DNA of 7,104 bases from an uncultured Desulfobacterales bacterium (lineage in GTDB: Bacteria; Desulfobacterota; Desulfobacteria; Desulfobacterales; JAFDCJ01), in contig CALZJV010000001.1 in the NCBI GenBank assembly GCA_945787595.1, forward strand, positions 42,379 to 49,482, given 5' to 3'. Position numbers and translations under genes: made by a program. Positions 1 to 5,503 of this stretch are shown in pieces (position 1 is the stretch's first letter; the number at the start of each line of letters is the position of its first letter). Below the pieces are notes generated by a model. That model did no database searches and had not been told where the DNA came from. It was given only the letters and a program-made list of their open reading frames with translations.

Positions 1-63
1 GACAATATAAAATTGAATAGTATTTCCGTTAAACCAATGCCCAATACCAAATATTGAATACCT

Positions 64-90
64 CCCCAATTGAGCTTGGCTCAATTGGGG
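64..90. terminator. Perfect inverted repeat downstream of ABC operon, possible terminator
   Basis: A 12-bp arm starting CCCCAATTGAGC is followed by a 3-nt spacer and its exact complement. The hairpin sits 35 bp past the permease stop and is the likely 3' end structure of the ABC operon. Read on the minus strand it is followed by AGGTATTCAATATTT, with no clean U-run. On the plus strand a T-run (TTCTTTTTTTC) lies about 20 bp after it, so it may also stop plus-strand transcripts entering from the left. The GGGG of the right arm (87-90) can alternatively pair with CCCC at 103-106. Confidence 0.5.
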
Positions 91-124
91 TAATAAATAA
101 TACCCCGTTCTTTTTTTCACGCAG

Positions 125-988
125 CTACTCGAAGGTCTCTTTGGTCACGGTTTCCTTGTGCCAGAAGACCAGCTTCTTTTGCGCCCAGATTACAAACCAA
201 AAGGTGGCCAATCCCAGTAAGCTCAGGTAGATGATCAGTGAGAAGACCCGCGGTGTGTTGAGCTGAGACGCGGCCACCCGGATCAGTTCCCCAAACCCCT
301 TGCCGCCGCCCAGGAACTCTCCCACCACCGCGCCCACCACCACGAGCACCGCCGCATTCTTCAAGCCGGTAAAGAAATGTGGCATGCCGACGGGCAGCTT
401 TAGCTTGACAAGGGTCTGCCAGCGGGTGGCGCCCATGATGCGGAAAAGCATGCGTTCACTCTCGCTTGTGGCATGCAGCCCAGCCGCCGTGCCCACAATG
501 ACCGGGAAGATAGCAATGAAGGCTGATAGCGCCACCTTCGAGGCGATTCCAAACCCGAGCCAGGATACGAACAAGGGCGCAAATGCCACCTTGGGCATGG
601 CGTTGATCGCAACCAGGTAGGGCATCACCGCCCGTTCGCCGAACGCCGTCTCGCCGACAAGCAGCCCCAGTAAAAAACCGAGGGCTATCGCGATCCCAAA
701 ACCGACCAGCACCTCCTGGGTGGTTATCCACAGTGCGGTCAGCATATACCCCCCGGTAAGAACGTTTTTTCCGACGTAGAAGAGGTCATAAATCGTCTCG
801 AGCGGCGCGGAAAGGATAATGGGCGAGATGATCCCCAATTTATAGATGAGCTGCCACAAGAGGAGGAAAACCACCATCAGCATCGCCATAGCCACAGAGC
901 GGGGCGTCCGCTCGATCCAAGCCTCGCGCTGGATCACGAATGTTTGTTGTACAACCGTCTTTCCAACGGTTTCCTTCGGATCGATCAT
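125..988 (-). CDS. ABC transporter permease, SsuC/TauC type
   Basis: Inner-membrane permease of a nitrate/sulfonate/taurine-type importer (BPD_transp_1 family), 287 aa, close to the usual 250-290 aa. A hydrophilic N-terminus of about 30 residues is followed by roughly six hydrophobic segments, near residues 33-53, 92-112, 121-145, 150-170, 206-226 and 248-270. The cytoplasmic EAA loop that docks on the ATPase is at about 177-200 (SERMLFRIMGATRWQ, then KLKLP), with the conserved Gly-Ala. The ATG overlaps the ATPase stop in an ATGA (985-988), and an AAGGGGG lies about 7 nt upstream inside the ATPase gene, so translation is probably coupled. It is the last gene of the three-gene operon. The transported compound cannot be read from the permease. 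The family call is firm; the substrate is unknown. Confidence 0.93.
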   Translation of the reverse strand: MIDPKETVGKTVVQQTFVIQREAWIERTPRSVAMAMLMVVFLLLWQLIYKLGIISPIILSAPLETIYDLFYVGKNVLTGGYMLTALWITTQEVLVGFGIAIALGFLLGLLVGETAFGERAVMPYLVAINAMPKVAFAPLFVSWLGFGIASKVALSAFIAIFPVIVGTAAGLHATSESERMLFRIMGATRWQTLVKLKLPVGMPHFFTGLKNAAVLVVVGAVVGEFLGGGKGFGELIRVAASQLNTPRVFSLIIYLSLLGLATFWFVIWAQKKLVFWHKETVTKETFE

Positions 989-1794
989 AGGAATGCCCCC
1001 TTGTCGAGTAACTCGCGTATCCGTTTGACGGTTTCGCCGAAACGCGGTTCGGTCATGGTTTCCAAAGTCCGGGGCCGGGGCAAATCAATGGGGATTGCTT
1101 CGGTGATGCGCCCGGGCCTCGGTGACATGACGTAGACTGTCTCGGAAAGGATGACGGCCTCGGGGATCGAGTGGGTGACGAGGAAAGTCGTGGCATTGCG
1201 CTTGAGGCAGATCCGCTGTAGCTCCATGTTCATGAAATCCCGGGTCAACTCATCGAGCGCGCTGAACGGTTCATCCAAGACCAGTACGGTTGGCTCGGTG
1301 ATCAACATCCGGCAGATCGCCGTGCGCTGGGCCATCCCTCCCGACAGTTCGCTGGGGAAAACCTGTTGGAAATCCTGCAGGCCGACCAGTTCGAGCAGGG
1401 TCTTGGCGGTGTCGTACTTGGCCAAGGCCGCGCGTTTTCCTTCGCGTATCTCGATAGGAAGGACTACATTTTCGATCGTGGTGCGCCAGGGGAAAAGGGT
1501 TGCCTCCTGAAACATCATACCGATATCCCGCCGCGGCCCGGTCACCGGTTCGCCGGAGAGCACCACACTGCCTTCCGATGGCGACAACAGCCCGGTCATG
1601 ATCTTGAGCAGAGTCGATTTTCCGCAACCGCTCGGGCCGATGATGGCCGAAAAGCTTCCCTCGGTCAAGCTCAGGTTAATATTTTCGAGCGCATGTACTT
1701 CGCGCTTGCCGTAAGTTTTGCTTACCCCAATCAATTCGTAAACCGGCCGACCTGAAAGGCCGGCCGGAGAAGAAGCCGCTTCAATAGCTGTCAT
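985..1794 (-). CDS. ABC transporter ATP-binding protein, SsuB/TauB type
   Basis: Cytoplasmic ATPase energising the importer; a complete nucleotide-binding domain of 269 aa. Visible motifs: Walker A GPSGCGKST (residues 53-61), Q-loop Gln96 in MMFQEATLFPW, ABC signature LSGGMAQR (150-157), Walker B LVLDEP (171-176), D-loop SALD (178-181) and H-loop His208 in VTHSIPEA. All catalytic positions are intact. The chosen start overlaps the binding-protein stop in TAATG, with a weak GGA 10 nt upstream. An alternative ATG at 1809 would add five residues (MERQI) but has no ribosome binding site. The C-terminal SPRPGRI stretch followed by DLPRPR is typical of TauB/SsuB/NrtD-like proteins. The downstream permease overlaps it by 4 bp. 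Substrate specificity is not encoded in this subunit. Confidence 0.95.
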   Translation of the reverse strand: MTAIEAASSPAGLSGRPVYELIGVSKTYGKREVHALENINLSLTEGSFSAIIGPSGCGKSTLLKIMTGLLSPSEGSVVLSGEPVTGPRRDIGMMFQEATLFPWRTTIENVVLPIEIREGKRAALAKYDTAKTLLELVGLQDFQQVFPSELSGGMAQRTAICRMLITEPTVLVLDEPFSALDELTRDFMNMELQRICLKRNATTFLVTHSIPEAVILSETVYVMSPRPGRITEAIPIDLPRPRTLETMTEPRFGETVKRIRELLDKGAFL

Positions 1795-2819
1795 TATTTG
1801 CCGTTCCATTTTTTGATGAATTCATTGGTGTAGGCAGCTTGCAGGTCCGGGAGAGGAGCCTTCAGAGCGCCCGATTCAACTTGACCCTCGTGCCAGAGCT
1901 TCCAGCCTTGGGCCGGCTGGTAGCCCCATCCAGGCGACAGATCCAGCGGTGTTTGGCGCTCGACGACCTTGACTAACAGGGCTTTGGCCATGACGGTGTC
2001 CTCGGCCTCCTGCGGATTTCCCTTCGCGGCATCCTTGAGCACCTTTGCCTGGTTAGCCGGATCTGCGCAAAACTTGGCCGCGCGGACCAGGGCTCGGCCG
2101 AACCCCTCAACGATCTTCGGGTTTGCTTTCAGGTATGGGGCCAACGTGGCGAAGCCGTTGCCAAAATAGGCGAGGTTCTTTTCAGGCGTGATCTCGCGCA
2201 GCGCCAGTCCCTTGGACGTCATGATCGCGGAGTCAACCACCGACGAAGCGTATGCCTCGATATCGTTGCGTAAAAAGGCCGCCGCCGCCAACCCGCCGTC
2301 GCCCACGGGCAGAAATGTGTAGTCCTTGCCTTCGGTCAAACCCGCTTCGTTCAGTATGGGGCGGACGAAGGTCACCTCGCTGCCGTCCGCGGTACCGACA
2401 CCGATCACTTGCCCTTTCAGCTGACTGGCCTGGGTGTAGGATGAATCTTTTTTCACCACGAGACCGAACAAGGCCTTCGGAAACAGATTGTAGATAAAAA
2501 CGGCATCCACGCCGCGCGCGCGCGCGGCCAAAACGGGGCCGGGGCCGGGAATGCCGAATTGGGCTTTGCCGGCTGACATGACTTGGAGCACCTGGGACGA
2601 GCCGTCCACGGCCTCTACGTTGACATCCAGGCCTTCGTCTTTGAAATAGCCTTCACCGATGGCGACGTGCAGCGGAATCCAAATGATAGCTGAAGGGTGG
2701 GGGACCGCAACCGTGATTTTTGTAAGAGATGCCGCCTGGGTTTTTTCCGTCCCCCAGAGCGAAACTGTCATAATGATAGCAGTAATAAAAATCATACTGG
2801 TTAATGTTCTAGTCTTCAT
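1794..2819 (-). CDS. ABC transporter substrate-binding protein, SsuA/THI5-like (NMT1)
   Basis: Periplasmic binding protein that captures the ligand for the permease and ATPase encoded just downstream; 341 aa, the usual size. The N-terminus has a signal peptide: basic MKTR, a hydrophobic core at about 8-22, and a likely cleavage site near TQA-A (residues 28-30). The mature part begins with a beta strand (KITVAVP), then WIPLHVAIGEGYFKDEGLDV (47-66), the hallmark of the NMT1/SsuA/TauA fold (type II periplasmic binding protein). The start is supported by GGAGGAGGG 8 nt upstream. It is the first gene of the operon. Known relatives bind sulfonates, taurine, pyrimidine thiamine precursors, nitriles or aromatic acids; nothing here fixes which. 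A 14-bp alternating CG run encodes the Ala-Arg repeat around residues 98-102. Confidence 0.93.
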   Translation of the reverse strand: MKTRTLTSMIFITAIIMTVSLWGTEKTQAASLTKITVAVPHPSAIIWIPLHVAIGEGYFKDEGLDVNVEAVDGSSQVLQVMSAGKAQFGIPGPGPVLAARARGVDAVFIYNLFPKALFGLVVKKDSSYTQASQLKGQVIGVGTADGSEVTFVRPILNEAGLTEGKDYTFLPVGDGGLAAAAFLRNDIEAYASSVVDSAIMTSKGLALREITPEKNLAYFGNGFATLAPYLKANPKIVEGFGRALVRAAKFCADPANQAKVLKDAAKGNPQEAEDTVMAKALLVKVVERQTPLDLSPGWGYQPAQGWKLWHEGQVESGALKAPLPDLQAAYTNEFIKKWNGK

Positions 2820-2940
2820 AATCTCGTCCCTCCTCCATTTAAGATTAGTAAGTAAAGAAAACTGGTTCGATTACCTCCAAAAAACGTTATGGGTTTTGCA
2901 GCTGTCCGTAAAGACTATCGCCTATTTATGAAACCCGCGC

Positions 2941-2966
2941 AAAATACCCCGCCATTTAAGACGGGG
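2941..2966 (-). terminator. Terminator-like hairpin with U-tract, possible attenuator in the ABC operon leader
   Basis: On the minus strand CCCCGTC and GGCGGGG form a 7-bp stem (one U-G wobble) around the loop TTAAAT, followed at once by TATTTTG. On the plus strand the same position would be a C-A mismatch, so the structure is better as minus-strand RNA. It lies about 120 nt before the binding-protein start. It could end transcripts coming from the right, attenuate the ABC operon, or be the palindromic end of a lost IS200/IS605-type element, whose ends often look like this (recalled, not checked). Confidence 0.45.
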
Positions 2967-3233
2967 AGGCACGCTTTTTGTATGTTTCTTTTACCCCGCC
3001 CCCCATTTGGAAGTCAAGCCATAAATCAGTCTAATCCGGAAACCGACAGGCAGGGGAAGTCAGTATGCATGGCCATGATTACCGAAAGCGACTGGATCAG
3101 TAAAGTATCCTTTTTTACTTGACCACAGCATCCCTTTGTGTTTCATTAACAGGCGGTGCATGAAGCCTTTGGTTGCCGCCCAAGGTGATACCAAAGTTAA
3201 CCGGGTGCATCGGAAGGCAGAAAAATAAGAAGC

Positions 3234-3323
3234 GTGGCGGTGGACCTATGGATCAGTGATCTTGTCGATCTGCCGAATGTCACCGTTTGCGCCTTTCAAC
3301 TCGAGGATATCTTTCAGCCATAA
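3234..3323 (+). pseudogene. Possible C-terminal remnant of a lost gene
   Basis: From a GTG at 3234 a 29-codon frame reads VAVDLWISDLVDLPNVTV and continues through CAFQLEDIFQP to a TAA at 3321-3323. The composition looks protein-like, and the stop codon is part of TAAGGAGG, the ribosome binding site of the next gene. That is the arrangement expected when two genes are translationally coupled. The frame is blocked upstream by a TAA at 3198-3200 and has no good ribosome binding site of its own. I do not recognise the sequence. It may be the tail of a decayed upstream partner gene, or chance. Confidence 0.2.
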
Positions 3324-3328
3324 GGAGG
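3321..3328 (+). promoter_or_regulatory. Strong ribosome binding site that decides the start at 3337
   Basis: TAAGGAGG lies 8 nt before the ATG at 3337. An upstream in-frame GTG at 3256 would add 27 residues that look unlike the protein and would place this site inside the gene, so the ATG is preferred. Confidence 0.75.
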
Positions 3329-3336
3329 ACATTTCC

Positions 3337-3648
3337 ATGACAAACGATCAGAAATTCCTGGTGACAGTCATTTTGCATCACGATCAGTCCAAAACCCTGG
3401 AGCAGATCATGGCCCACCTGCGCGAGACGGGTTTTTACCGGGATTTCCCTCCCGAAGGGTCGGAACTGGTTTCCTGGGTGGTTGCCATGTCCTACGGCTT
3501 TATCATTAACTTGCGGCTGGAAGCGGATGGGCTGCGCAGCCTGAACCGATTCATGGAAGGGAAGGCTTGGGGCGCTTTCCGCTATGAAGTTTACCCATCC
3601 TATGATTTTCAACCCATCGCCGCAAACTTAAAAGCCGAGCATAGCTGA
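3337..3648 (+). CDS. Small uncharacterised protein, probably dimeric alpha/beta (ferredoxin-like) fold
   Basis: A 103-aa soluble protein without signal peptide or membrane segment. A beta strand (KFLVTVILHHD, residues 6-16) is followed by a helix (KTLEQIMAHLRETGF), two strands around SELVSWVVAM and GFIINLRL, a second helix (ADGLRSLNRFMEG), then the strand-like WGAFRYEVYPSYDFQP (78-93). This beta-alpha-beta-beta-alpha-beta order resembles small dimeric alpha/beta-barrel proteins such as the muconolactone isomerase or EthD-like groups. I recall short hypothetical proteins with the same WGAFR...YPxYDF signature but know of no assigned function. The start is fixed by a strong ribosome binding site. 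It stands alone on the plus strand between two minus-strand groups. The reading frame is clearly real; the function is unknown. Confidence 0.8.
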   Translation: MTNDQKFLVTVILHHDQSKTLEQIMAHLRETGFYRDFPPEGSELVSWVVAMSYGFIINLRLEADGLRSLNRFMEGKAWGAFRYEVYPSYDFQPIAANLKAEHS

Positions 3649-3780
3649 AAAAAGGGTTGCCAACCTGGCGCCCGCGGAACAGATTGTCTGCAAAGATACA
3701 TTTTTGCATTCCTTGCCAAAACTTTATCCTGGGTAAAAACCAATTCCACTCCCGGTCACGATTGCTTTTGAAGACAGCTT

Positions 3781-3865
3781 TGCGTTCATTTCCAATGGAA
3801 TTGGCACGCAATAAAAAAGCCTACTGTTAGCCAGCAATTTCCGGATAGGAAATTGGATAAAAAAG
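3781..3865. repeat. Diverged tandem module: hairpin followed by ATAAAAAAG, two copies
   Basis: Copy one has arms from TGCGT (3781-3785) to ACGCA (3806-3810) with inner TTCC-AAT-GGAA, then ATAAAAAAG at 3811-3819. Copy two is a perfect inverted repeat CAATTTCC-GGATA-GGAAATTG (3835-3855), then one G and ATAAAAAAG at 3857-3865. The cores CATTTCC...GGAATTGG and CAATTTCC...GGAAATTGG are similar, so this is likely an old duplication. A-tracts rather than T-tracts follow on the plus strand, and on the minus strand the T-runs precede the stems, so neither is a standard terminator. Confidence 0.5.
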
Positions 3866-3891
3866 TTGTAATATCATGACGTTAAGTTCAT

Positions 3892-3920
3892 TTGTTGCTT
3901 GACAATTAAGATGCTATATG
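3892..3920 (+). promoter_or_regulatory. Weak candidate sigma70 promoter for the transposase remnant
   Basis: TTGTTG (3892-3897) and TATATG (3915-3920) are 17 bp apart, upstream of the transposase fragment. Both boxes are imperfect. A perfect TTGACA at 3899-3904 lacks a partner at proper spacing. Confidence 0.25.
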
Positions 3921-3929
3921 AGGCGCGAC

Positions 3930-3953
3930 CTGTAATATTAACAATTATTACAG
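3930..3953 (+). promoter_or_regulatory. Hairpin overlapping the transposase ribosome binding site
   Basis: CTGTAATA and TATTACAG are perfect 8-bp complements around an 8-nt loop. The last bases of the right arm (CAG) run directly into the AGGAG (3952-3956) that lies 7 nt before the ATG at 3964. Folding would partly hide the ribosome binding site. Such structures are known to dampen transposase translation in several insertion sequences; the role here is inferred. Confidence 0.45.
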
Positions 3954-3963
3954 GAGATTACAA

Positions 3964-4311
3964 ATGCCGCTAACGTTCAAGCCTCAAAAAAACAGTCAAG
4001 CAGTCGAATTTCACCAATTTTTTAAACCCGTCCAGGGCGCAATGACCGACATGCCTAAGCTCGAATCTCAAGGCAACCGGCCTCTTCAGATGACCTTCGA
4101 GGATCATCTTAAAGCCTTGGTTTACTTTCACCTTGAAGAGCACCATTCCGCCCAACATCTTCTTCAGGTGCTTGAGCAAGATGATTTTGCTCGCAATCAA
4201 ATTGCTCCTGAAGACGGTATTAAAAAAAGCAGCTTCTCAATTCTCAGGGTAGTTGCTGGTATTTGGTTAGTCTTGTTATTGTTAATATCTGGGATGTATA
4301 CACAGGTTTGA
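3964..4311 (+). pseudogene. Truncated IS4-family transposase, N-terminal region with hydrophobic tail
   Basis: A 115-aa frame with its own AGGAG and ATG. Residues 13-92 (AVEFHQFFKPVQGAMTDMP through HLEEHHSAQHLLQVLEQDD to IAPEDGIKKSSFS) match, from memory, the conserved N-terminal region of IS4-type transposases of sulfate-reducing bacteria, which are about 370-400 aa. The DDE catalytic core is absent, so it cannot transpose by itself. After Ser92 (about nucleotide 4240) the frame turns into a hydrophobic tail (residues 93-110, with WLVLLLL) and stops. The tail could be a piece of the transposase C-terminus joined by an internal deletion, or flanking DNA. TTCTCA occurs twice at the junction (4234-4239, 4241-4246). 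Another plus frame stays open from 4242 to 4394. It should not be annotated as a functional membrane protein. Confidence 0.6.
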
Positions 4312-4334
4312 AATGGCTTTCACCTAAACTGATC

Positions 4335-4520
4335 GGTTCCAGGTTCTGGGTTCATGGCTCAAAGGTTGCAATCAATGGATACTGCTCACAATATTGATCA
4401 AGATCCGGAATACCCGACCTATCCCATTGGGTGAAACGATAAACACGATGAAGACAGAATCCCCTTGAAATTAGCTGCTTGGGGGGCAACCCGGAACGTT
4501 GAACCATGAACCGCTCAACC
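4335..4520. repeat. Imperfect inverted repeat built from degenerate 7-bp GGTTCNN units
   Basis: On the plus strand 4335-4362 reads as heptads GGTTCCA, GGTTCTG, GGTTCAT, GGCTCAA. The same unit in reverse orientation fills about 4492-4520. The arms GGTTCATGGCTCAA (4349-4362) and TTGAACCATGAACC (4499-4512) are complementary at 13 of 14 positions, and GGTTGC (4364-4369) pairs with GCAACC (4486-4491). The whole spans 186 bp and looks like a small dispersed palindromic element. Similar GGTTCAA-rich intergenic repeats occur, to my recollection, in Desulfobacterales genomes. Confidence 0.5.
4352..4507 (-). CDS. Candidate small ORF inside the inverted repeat, 51 aa
   Basis: An ATG in the right repeat arm opens a 51-codon frame that ends with TGA in the left arm. 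It begins MVQRSGLPPKQLISRGF, continues through HRVYRFTQWDRSGIPDLD and ends in LIATFEP. Use of aromatic and charged residues is more protein-like than expected from random intergenic sequence, but there is no good ribosome binding site (only AGG about 12 nt upstream) and no family I recognise. It may be a real small protein, a decayed gene piece trapped in the repeat, or chance. Confidence 0.25.
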   Translation of the reverse strand: MVQRSGLPPKQLISRGFCLHRVYRFTQWDRSGIPDLDQYCEQYPLIATFEP

Positions 4521-4536
4521 TAATACTCAGCAACAT

Positions 4537-5475
4537 CTATTTATCCAAATAATTACTCTCCAGCGCTTTAACGAGATTTGTCATGGTTGTATAAAAGGGT
4601 ACGGAAATGCCTGCCTCGCGTGCATAGGCCACGACCTTGCCACCTAAAAAGTCGATTTCCGTCGGTTTATGGTTTTCAATGTCGGTGCACATAGAATCTT
4701 TATGAACACCCGCTTCTTCCAGATATGCCACTGCTTGCTTGATGTCGTTTTTGCCGAGATCGTATCCTTTTGCGGCGGCGACCGCCACAATTTCCTTGAA
4801 GCATGCATCGGCGATCTCTCTGGTTGGTGGGAAATGAAGGGCTTCCTTCATGGTTTTATCGGTAACGGCACAGATCGAGGCCATGGTGCATTTCATGACC
4901 ATCTTCTTCCAGACATGCAATTTGATATCATCGACATACACCGTGCCCAGACCTACATCCGTAAACAGGCCGGCGATATTTCTCCCGATCTTATGATTTT
5001 CAGGAATGACGGCGCCCAGATGATTCGGCGGATTGAAAAAAGCCGCTTTGACCTCTCCAGGTCCTTTTAGTGAGACTCCAAAGTTCAGACTCATGCGAAA
5101 TGCAGAATCGTCACCAAACCGATCGGCGATCAAATCTTCGATTCCCAGTCCATTGTGCGTGCTGACAATCTTCGTGCCGGGTTTAAAGACCGTTGCCAAT
5201 TCATACAGCACTTGCGCAAGATGACAAGTTTTTGTACAAATAAAGATAAGATTGGGGCTGTGTTGTCGAAGGTCCTGAATACGGCCACAAAAATTTTTTA
5301 CCGGCTCGAAATATGATATCTCACCTGTCACCCTGATTCCGTGTTTTACAAGGGTTTCTCCCATACCGTTTGGCCTGCCGACAAGTATCGTATCCGGATC
5401 TATGCGAAGCAGAGCGGCGGCCAACACAGTACCGGTCGCACCTAAACCCACAATGGCGATTCTGTATTTTTTCAT
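4537..5475 (-). CDS. Ketopantoate reductase family (ApbA/PanE-like) NADP-dependent dehydrogenase
   Basis: A 312-aa cytoplasmic oxidoreductase, about the usual family size. An N-terminal Rossmann domain has the nucleotide motif GLGATG (10-15) in RIAIVGLGATG, and STHNGLG (105-111) holds the conserved substrate-site Asn108. The helical C-terminal domain has the catalytic Lys191 in WKKMVMKC, Ser261-Met262 and Glu273 in PTEIDFLGG. Against E. coli PanE (from memory), the two Asn residues four and eight positions after the catalytic Lys are Lys195 and Ala199 here, so it may reduce another 2-oxo acid rather than ketopantoate. The start is set by GGAG 9 nt upstream; an earlier in-frame ATG at 5517 would add 14 residues and lacks support. 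It follows the amidase gene on the same strand after 131 bp, and no pantothenate genes are nearby. The family is firm, the substrate open. Confidence 0.85.
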   Translation of the reverse strand: MKKYRIAIVGLGATGTVLAAALLRIDPDTILVGRPNGMGETLVKHGIRVTGEISYFEPVKNFCGRIQDLRQHSPNLIFICTKTCHLAQVLYELATVFKPGTKIVSTHNGLGIEDLIADRFGDDSAFRMSLNFGVSLKGPGEVKAAFFNPPNHLGAVIPENHKIGRNIAGLFTDVGLGTVYVDDIKLHVWKKMVMKCTMASICAVTDKTMKEALHFPPTREIADACFKEIVAVAAAKGYDLGKNDIKQAVAYLEEAGVHKDSMCTDIENHKPTEIDFLGGKVVAYAREAGISVPFYTTMTNLVKALESNYLDK

Positions 5476-5484
5476 ATATCTTTT

Positions 5485-5488
5485 CTCC
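5485..5488 (-). promoter_or_regulatory. Ribosome binding site for the ketopantoate-reductase-like gene
   Basis: GGAG on the minus strand, 9 nt before the ATG at 5475. It decides this start over the upstream in-frame ATG at 5517. Confidence 0.6.
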
Positions 5489-5503
5489 GACCCAAGCTTC
5501 TTT

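Larger units (their letters stand above)
2820..3336. other. Non-coding stretch between divergent genes, with leader hairpin and possible gene shreds
   Basis: This 517-bp stretch separates the minus-strand ABC operon from the plus-strand small gene. It contains the operon ribosome binding site, a GC-rich hairpin (2947-2966), a 9-bp direct repeat TACCCCGCC (2945-2953 and 2992-3000), and two short plus-strand frames ending in stops at 3228 and 3323 that resemble gene tails. I see no convincing sigma70 promoter for either flanking gene and no full-length gene. Confidence 0.6.
3649..3963. other. AT-rich stretch without a convincing gene, several hairpins
   Basis: This 315-bp stretch lies between the small gene and the transposase remnant. 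It holds a weak GC hairpin just after the stop (GGGTTGCCA against TGGCGCCC around 3655-3673), two related hairpins each followed by ATAAAAAAG, and a hairpin overlapping the transposase ribosome binding site. One plus-strand frame (about 3620-3736) has protein-like composition but no start codon. I see no gene I would call. Confidence 0.5.

Noticed and set aside
1..57. Open plus-strand frame ending in TGA just before the hairpin at 64
   Set aside because: Only 18 codons are visible, in AT-rich DNA. It could be the tail of a gene left of the window, but nothing supports that beyond the nearby hairpin.
2820..2990. TPP or other known riboswitch upstream of the THI5-like importer
   Set aside because: I looked for the CTGAGA and CCTGA elements of the thiamine riboswitch on the minus strand and did not find them. 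Only a simple hairpin is present.
2889..3122. 77-codon plus-strand frame in the ABC operon upstream region
   Set aside because: No ribosome binding site, unlikely composition, and it spans the GC hairpin. The ATGGCCATGATTACCG near 3068 only looks like the start of lacZ alpha by chance, as the following sequence does not match.
3256..3336. In-frame GTG extension of the small gene
   Set aside because: It would put the strong TAAGGAGG inside the gene and add residues unlike the rest. The ATG at 3337 is clearly better.
3899..3920. Perfect TTGACA as -35 of a promoter
   Set aside because: The only TATA-like box (3915-3920) is 10 bp away, too close for a sigma70 promoter.
4222..4228. A7 run as a programmed frameshift site in the transposase fragment
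   Set aside because: The transposase-like residues continue in frame across it (IKKSSFS), and IS4-family transposases are normally made from a single frame.
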